From Paludibacteraceae bacterium (GTDB taxonomy: Bacteria; Bacteroidota; Bacteroidia; Bacteroidales; Paludibacteraceae): 64,000 nt of DNA. Made by a program: the position numbers and the translations under genes. Under the pieces are notes generated by a model that searched no databases, was not told the DNA's origin, and saw nothing but the letters and a program-made list of their open reading frames with translations. Numbering within the stretch: position 1 is the stretch's first letter; every line of letters starts with the position of its first letter. The stretch lies in contig CAJOKE010000005.1 in NCBI GenBank assembly GCA_905235225.1, forward strand, positions 27,291-91,290, in the 5' to 3' direction. Below are positions 59,779 through 64,000 of the stretch, in pieces.

Positions 59779-60837
59779 TTATTTCTTTTCCTTTATCAGA
59801 TATATCATTGTCGGATAGTGGTCACCGTAACCGTCCAACCAAACGCCGCCCTTATGGGTACGCAGCGGAGTTCCCTTGTCCTTACCATCCTGTATGGTCA
59901 GAAAGTCCTTGTTGAAAATCTGTGACTTCCAATATGTCCAGTTTCCGCTTTCAAGCTTCTCATTCATCATCGGCTCCGATATGATAATCTGGTCAAACAG
60001 GTTCCAGCTTCCGTTGTATGCCAGCGAGCCGATTCCGCGGTCCAGCTTTTGCCACAGCGTATTGAAGAATCCCTGCGGCTCCACTTCCTCGCGGGTCTTG
60101 CGGGCTTTGAGCACCTCGGCACAGCTGTGGTTGTACGGATCATCGTTCAGGTCACCCATGATAACTATCTTGGCGCGAGGCTCCTTGCGGTAAATACTGT
60201 CCGTAATGGACAATGTCAGCATTGCCGCAGAGTCGCGGGTCGGGCGGGAACGCAATTCTCCGCCGTAACGGCTCGGCCAGTGATTGACGATGATATGAAT
60301 CTTCTCGGGCTTGCCCTCACCGATCAGATAACCGGTAACCAACAGTTGCAGACGTGTTTTGACAACGCCGCCGTCCTCATAATGCGCCTTCAGTTCATGT
60401 CCCTTCACATTTGCCACCTTGAACATATCCGGGTTATACAAAAAGCCGCAATCCACGCCGCGGCGGTCAGGACCTTCCAACAGTATTGGCACCATGTTAC
60501 GCCCGTATTCCTTCATTTTGTCTGCCACTGCTTGGAGACAACGCATATTCTCAACCTCGCAAACACCGATACAGGCTGCACCGCGAGGATCATAATCCGT
60601 ACCCAACTGAGACAAGGCATATGCCATATTCTTTACCTTGTGTTCATACTTCAGCCCGGTCCATTTGTTACCGCCGTCCGGCAGATATTCGTAGTCATTC
60701 TTACCCTCGTCATGAATGGTGTCGAACAAGTTCTCAAGGTTATAAAAAGCAATACAGCGAATCATCTTTTCCGATTGCGCCGATACGGTCATGGACAAAC
60801 ATAATGCCAGACCTAATAAAAAAGAGGTGTGTTTCAT
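59779..60837 (-). CDS. Endonuclease/exonuclease/phosphatase family protein
   Basis: Signal peptide; FYNLENLFDTIHDEGKNDYEYLP, IGVCEVENMRCLQAV, IIVNHWPSRYGGELRSRPTRDSAAMLT, IVIMGDLNDDPYN. Confidence 0.92.
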   Translation of the reverse strand: MKHTSFLLGLALCLSMTVSAQSEKMIRCIAFYNLENLFDTIHDEGKNDYEYLPDGGNKWTGLKYEHKVKNMAYALSQLGTDYDPRGAACIGVCEVENMRCLQAVADKMKEYGRNMVPILLEGPDRRGVDCGFLYNPDMFKVANVKGHELKAHYEDGGVVKTRLQLLVTGYLIGEGKPEKIHIIVNHWPSRYGGELRSRPTRDSAAMLTLSITDSIYRKEPRAKIVIMGDLNDDPYNHSCAEVLKARKTREEVEPQGFFNTLWQKLDRGIGSLAYNGSWNLFDQIIISEPMMNEKLESGNWTYWKSQIFNKDFLTIQDGKDKGTPLRTHKGGVWLDGYGDHYPTMIYLIKEKK

Positions 60838-60875
60838 ATGATTGGATTTATTGTTACTTTTTCCAAAAATTTGCG

Positions 60876-60923
60876 CAAAGTTACAACATTATTTTGATAT
60901 ATACAAAACTTTTTGTACTTTTG
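60876..60923. promoter_or_regulatory. Interleaved divergent promoters for ssb (+) and the EEP gene (-)
   Basis: Plus: TTTG 60893-60896, 19 nt, TACTTTTG 60916-60923. Minus: TTTG 60907-60904, 20 nt, TAACTTTG 60883-60876. Confidence 0.7.
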
Positions 60924-60975
60924 CACCAAAAATATCCGAAAACCATACATTTTGTATTAAATTGAACATTGAATT

Positions 60976-61425
60976 ATGAGTAGCGTAAACAAAGTAATCT
61001 TAATCGGCAACGTCGGTAATGACCCCGAGGTTCGTTATTTAGACCGTGGTGTAGCAATTGCTAATTTCAATTTGGCAACAACGGAACGTGGCTATGTAAT
61101 GCAGAACGGTACACAAGTGCCTGACAAAACGGATTGGCACGCCATCGTCCTTTGGCGGAATCTTGCCGAATGGGCGGAACGATTTGTCCGCAAAGGTATG
61201 AAACTATATATCGAAGGCAAACTCCAGACACGCACGTGGGAAAAGGATGGACAGATTCGTCGCAAAACCGAAGTCATTGCCGAAAATGTACAAATTCTTT
61301 ACCGTCCTGAGGAATATCGCAATTTAGGCAGAGAAGACAGGAATACCAACCGTGACGAAGCTCCCGTGCAGCATGAGGAACAAACGCCCGCCGCTCCCGT
61401 TTTTGATGACGATAACATCTTCTAA
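60976..61425 (+). CDS. ssb: Single-stranded DNA-binding protein
   Basis: MSSVNKVILIGNVGNDPEVRYLDRGVAIANFNLATTERG...DWHAIVLWRNLAEWAERFVRKGMKLYIEGKLQTRTWEKDG. Confidence 0.96.
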   Translation: MSSVNKVILIGNVGNDPEVRYLDRGVAIANFNLATTERGYVMQNGTQVPDKTDWHAIVLWRNLAEWAERFVRKGMKLYIEGKLQTRTWEKDGQIRRKTEVIAENVQILYRPEEYRNLGREDRNTNRDEAPVQHEEQTPAAPVFDDDNIF

Positions 61426-61432
61426 CCGGTTT

Positions 61433-61476
61433 TACGACTCGCTTACGGGACGGATACGGCACGGTTACGAGCAGGA
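61433..61476. repeat. 11-bp tandem array, 4 units, homologous to 9963-10017
   Basis: TACGACTCGCT TACGGGACGGA TACGGCACGGT TACGAGCAGGA, followed by the same CTGCAAAGATAAT...CCCCTTTTAGTGTATC tail. Confidence 0.85.
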
Positions 61477-61615
61477 GTGCGACGAATTTTTCTGCAAAGA
61501 TAATGCAAAAACCCCTTTTAGTGTATCCTATCCGAAAAATACGTTTTTTTTCAAAAAACAGCCTTATTTTTCCTTTTTAGCTTCATTTTGCTTAGAAAAT
61601 ATTTTTATACAAAAA

Positions 61616-61668
61616 AAGGTTCTTCTTCTTTTCACCATTCATTGAATAATATAAAGAAGAAGAACCTT
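61616..61668. terminator. Strong hairpin, likely bidirectional terminator
   Basis: Perfect 16-bp stem AAGGTTCTTCTTCTTT/AAAGAAGAAGAACCTT, 21-nt loop, A-run before and T-run after. Confidence 0.75.
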
Positions 61669-61804
61669 ATTTTTTTTACTTTTCTTTTTTGCTTCTTTTT
61701 TCTTTTCGTTTTTATTTTTTTCATTTGCAGACAAAAAGCCTGCATGGATTCATCGTATCCGACAGTTAGATTTTTGAAATTTTCCCATTCATAGTTCGTT
61801 GTAT

Positions 61805-61960
61805 TTATATGGCTATGCACCCTCTCCAAAGCTCTGTGCCATCGGTAAACTGGACCGTATCGGGCAGGTTGAGTTGGTTATATTTAATAAGATATATACC
61901 TCTATCTCTGTCACTAATCATATTTCCATTGGCATAGCTTGTGTATGGGTGTTGTGATAC
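61805..61960 (-). pseudogene. RHS/YD-repeat core remnant
   Basis: Minus-frame translation PYTSYANGNMISDRDRGIYLIKYNQLNLPDTVQFTDGTELWRGCIAI* matches the Bacteroidetes RHS YDANGNMTSDxxKGIxxIxYNxLNLPxxxxFxxG pattern. Confidence 0.7.
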
Positions 61961-61991
61961 TCAATAGTGGAATATGACTTTCTGCTTAGTT

Positions 61992-62561
61992 TCATACACT
62001 TCGTTCAAGTTGCTCTATATATGCCTTAAAAGATTTGTATCTCTCATACTGACCATCTGCTAAATACTCTTTAGGGAATCCTAATTCCTTGCTATTATAA
62101 TATATAAAACGCACGGCATCTCCAATCCCTGTGGAAATAACAATATGTTCTCCATTCTTAAGTTTTATTTCTAATATTTCAACATATTTGGCAAAAACTG
62201 GACCACATTCATACATCCACCACTGATCAATATCGCATGGACTAAAACTAATAGTTTTTTCTCTGTTCATGTAAGTAAAGACATAACATGTAGTATCTAT
62301 AATAAGTGCCGATTTTTTATCGTATTTTAGCATTAACCAACGGTAGTATATATATTTTAGGCCAGATACACTGATCATGAAATATGCTGCGAGAATCAAA
62401 ACCAGAATAAGTGGAATACCGTGATTATTGAATATCCCTGTATAAATCATAACTCCTCCAAATAGCCAGAATACTAAAACATTAATCACAATACTCGGAG
62501 AAAGAAGTTTTACATCCGCGCTCGAAAACTCGTAGATGTTTTTTAGTTCTTTATTTTCCAT
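61992..62561 (-). CDS. Small membrane protein, unknown function (possible immunity-type protein)
   Basis: Start at MENKELKNIYEFSSADVKLL; two TM segments; located in an AT-rich cassette region. Confidence 0.55.
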   Translation of the reverse strand: MENKELKNIYEFSSADVKLLSPSIVINVLVFWLFGGVMIYTGIFNNHGIPLILVLILAAYFMISVSGLKYIYYRWLMLKYDKKSALIIDTTCYVFTYMNREKTISFSPCDIDQWWMYECGPVFAKYVEILEIKLKNGEHIVISTGIGDAVRFIYYNSKELGFPKEYLADGQYERYKSFKAYIEQLERSV

Positions 62562-62563
62562 TG

Positions 62564-62752
62564 TTAGAAACCGCATTTGTTTTTCCAAAATTCTATGCTA
62601 TTGCCTTGTGCATTAATATAATTTATCATTGGAGTCATACATGTTGCAAATCCGTACGCGCAAGCATATACACCACCTGCAATTACGCCAGCTCCTAAAG
62701 CAAAAGCGGCACCAGTCCCTATTGTTGTTGCGACACCTGTGATACCGCTTTC
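62564..62752 (-). other. Gly/Ala-rich hydrophobic peptide-coding frame with no evident start
   Basis: ESGITGVATTIGTGAAFALGAGVIAGGVYACAYGFATCMTPMINYINAQGNSIEFWKNKCGF*, open directly after TAG at 62753-62755. Confidence 0.4.
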
Positions 62753-63110
62753 CTACTTTTCGTAGGCATTTAACAATTCCTGAGCCGCAGGTGGCATTGA
62801 GTCATAAATCGGTTTTTTTATTGTAGGATTGTATATGAGCTAATATTGGTGTCGCTTTTGTACTTCCTGATAGTAATATCCAACCATCATCAACAGGAAC
62901 CAACCACATATTTGCCTTTCCTAAAGGAGAAATTTGCTCTGGAACACGGATGCCATGAGAAATCACATCTGCTTCAAAAATTCCTGCTCTTCCTGCCTTG
63001 ATTCGCTGAAAATAGTTATTCGCCATTTTTACTGCCATCGATTCAGAAACGTATTGAGAATAGATAGATGGGGAGAAAAATAATAGTATCAAAATTATTC
63101 GATTTTTCAT
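62753..63110 (-). pseudogene. Spi-like (streptopain propeptide/inhibitor) secreted protein, interrupted by an A7 frameshift
   Basis: Signal peptide MKNRIILILLFFSPSIYSQ; YVSESMAVKMANNYFQRI...DDGWILLSGSTKATPILAHIQSYNKK, continuing in another frame as PIYDSMPPAAQELLNAYEK*. Confidence 0.6.
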
Positions 63111-63129
63111 ATTCAATCAAGTAATTTCC

Positions 63130-63885
63130 TCATTTCACATTTCCTAACAATTTTTGAATATCTGCTGATGGGAGGTTATCTAAATCACCGTTCTTTATGA
63201 CAGTTATTAATTGTTGGCGTATAAATTCCCATAGAGTATCCATTTCGCTTACTCTACTGCATACACATTCCCCTTCATTTCCAAGATATGGTAATGCTTT
63301 TCCTTCATAACTATAAAGTCCCCCATATAGTGTGTGAAAATATCTGAATTCGTTTAACATAACACTATCATACTTAAACATCGGATAATTGCCGTCTGGG
63401 TATAAGTAATTAACCAACTTCCCTATTTCGATTTCTTTTTTCTCATAGATATCATCCCCAGAAATATAAGAAACTGAACGATCAAAAAGATGTTCTCCGT
63501 GATAATTATCCCATGTAACATCTGTCAGTAATACTTTACCATTATATGGATAGTATTGCCATGTCCAGTCGATTAGATACCATCCATCTGCCAATTCAAT
63601 ATACGGAATCCTATCTTCAATACTTGGAAACTCATAAATCCAATCACGACCGGATGTGTTCTTCAGAAAATTGGCACTGCAACAATTTCCTCTCATCAAA
63701 ATAAAGTGTTCCCAACCATAATCGGTTACGATAAGATTATTCACATAGGATGGTTTTGTAAATTTGACTATATATACTGCCGAATCAGCAGGTTCTGGCA
63801 TTTGTCGATTATTTTCGCACGATAACAATACTGCACCTATTATAATACACATGCACAGATGCAGAAAAAAAGAAATGCTCTTCAT
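63130..63885 (-). CDS. Lipoprotein of unknown function
   Basis: Lipobox IIIGAVLLSC; acidic/aromatic-rich mature protein with no recognised domain. Confidence 0.65.
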   Translation of the reverse strand: MKSISFFLHLCMCIIIGAVLLSCENNRQMPEPADSAVYIVKFTKPSYVNNLIVTDYGWEHFILMRGNCCSANFLKNTSGRDWIYEFPSIEDRIPYIELADGWYLIDWTWQYYPYNGKVLLTDVTWDNYHGEHLFDRSVSYISGDDIYEKKEIEIGKLVNYLYPDGNYPMFKYDSVMLNEFRYFHTLYGGLYSYEGKALPYLGNEGECVCSRVSEMDTLWEFIRQQLITVIKNGDLDNLPSADIQKLLGNVK

Positions 63886-63925
63886 AACTTTATTCTCCTA
63901 TTTTTAACGTGAGTTCGATATAATT

Positions 63926-64000
63926 TTAAAAGAGACAAAGCTGATTCGACTTCTCAAATTCCAGATTAAGCGAAGGTTTCTTCGGGAAATAGCAGTACGC
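63926..64000 (-). CDS. C-terminal end of an unidentified CDS continuing beyond the window
   Basis: Open minus frame ...AYCYFPKKPSLNLEFEKSNQLCLF* running off the right edge. Confidence 0.3.
   Translation of the reverse strand, partial: AYCYFPKKPSLNLEFEKSNQLCLF

Noticed and set aside
61632-61829. 65-aa minus-strand ORF rich in Lys/Phe
   Set aside because: Covers the terminator hairpin and T-runs; the better reading in part of this region is the RHS remnant in another frame.

Overview
This window looks like a Bacteroidales chromosome segment, judged from TAnnTTTG/TTTG promoters, a type IX secretion (T9SS)-like C-terminus, the lpxD-lpxC-lpxA order, and the ExbB/ExbD and DUF4290-like families. 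It is mostly core genome: GDP-heptose synthesis, an overlapping O-antigen/capsule operon with thiL at its end, recG, tonB, the lpx genes, glnS, phoH, exbBD, queA, prs, sufCD, aroC and ssb. Accessory regions are: (i) a second flippase plus an asparagine-synthase-like gene; (ii) a giant secreted M6-peptidase/T9SS protein split by two apparent frameshifts, followed by small membrane proteins, an S24/S26-like peptidase and PqqD; (iii) a compact signalling operon joining a SpoIIE phosphatase-HATPase fusion, a STAS protein, a RelA/SpoT synthetase and an HD alarmone-hydrolase-like protein; (iv) an AT-rich island at the right end with an RHS remnant and small cassette genes. The most unusual non-coding signal is a set of intergenic tandem arrays at five loci. 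All have an 11-bp period but mostly different unit sequences, and they are accompanied by 8-bp and 20-bp arrays in one 825-bp intergenic region. Two interleaved divergent promoters with the same 48-bp geometry were also found. All family calls are from reading translated sequence; no database search was run.
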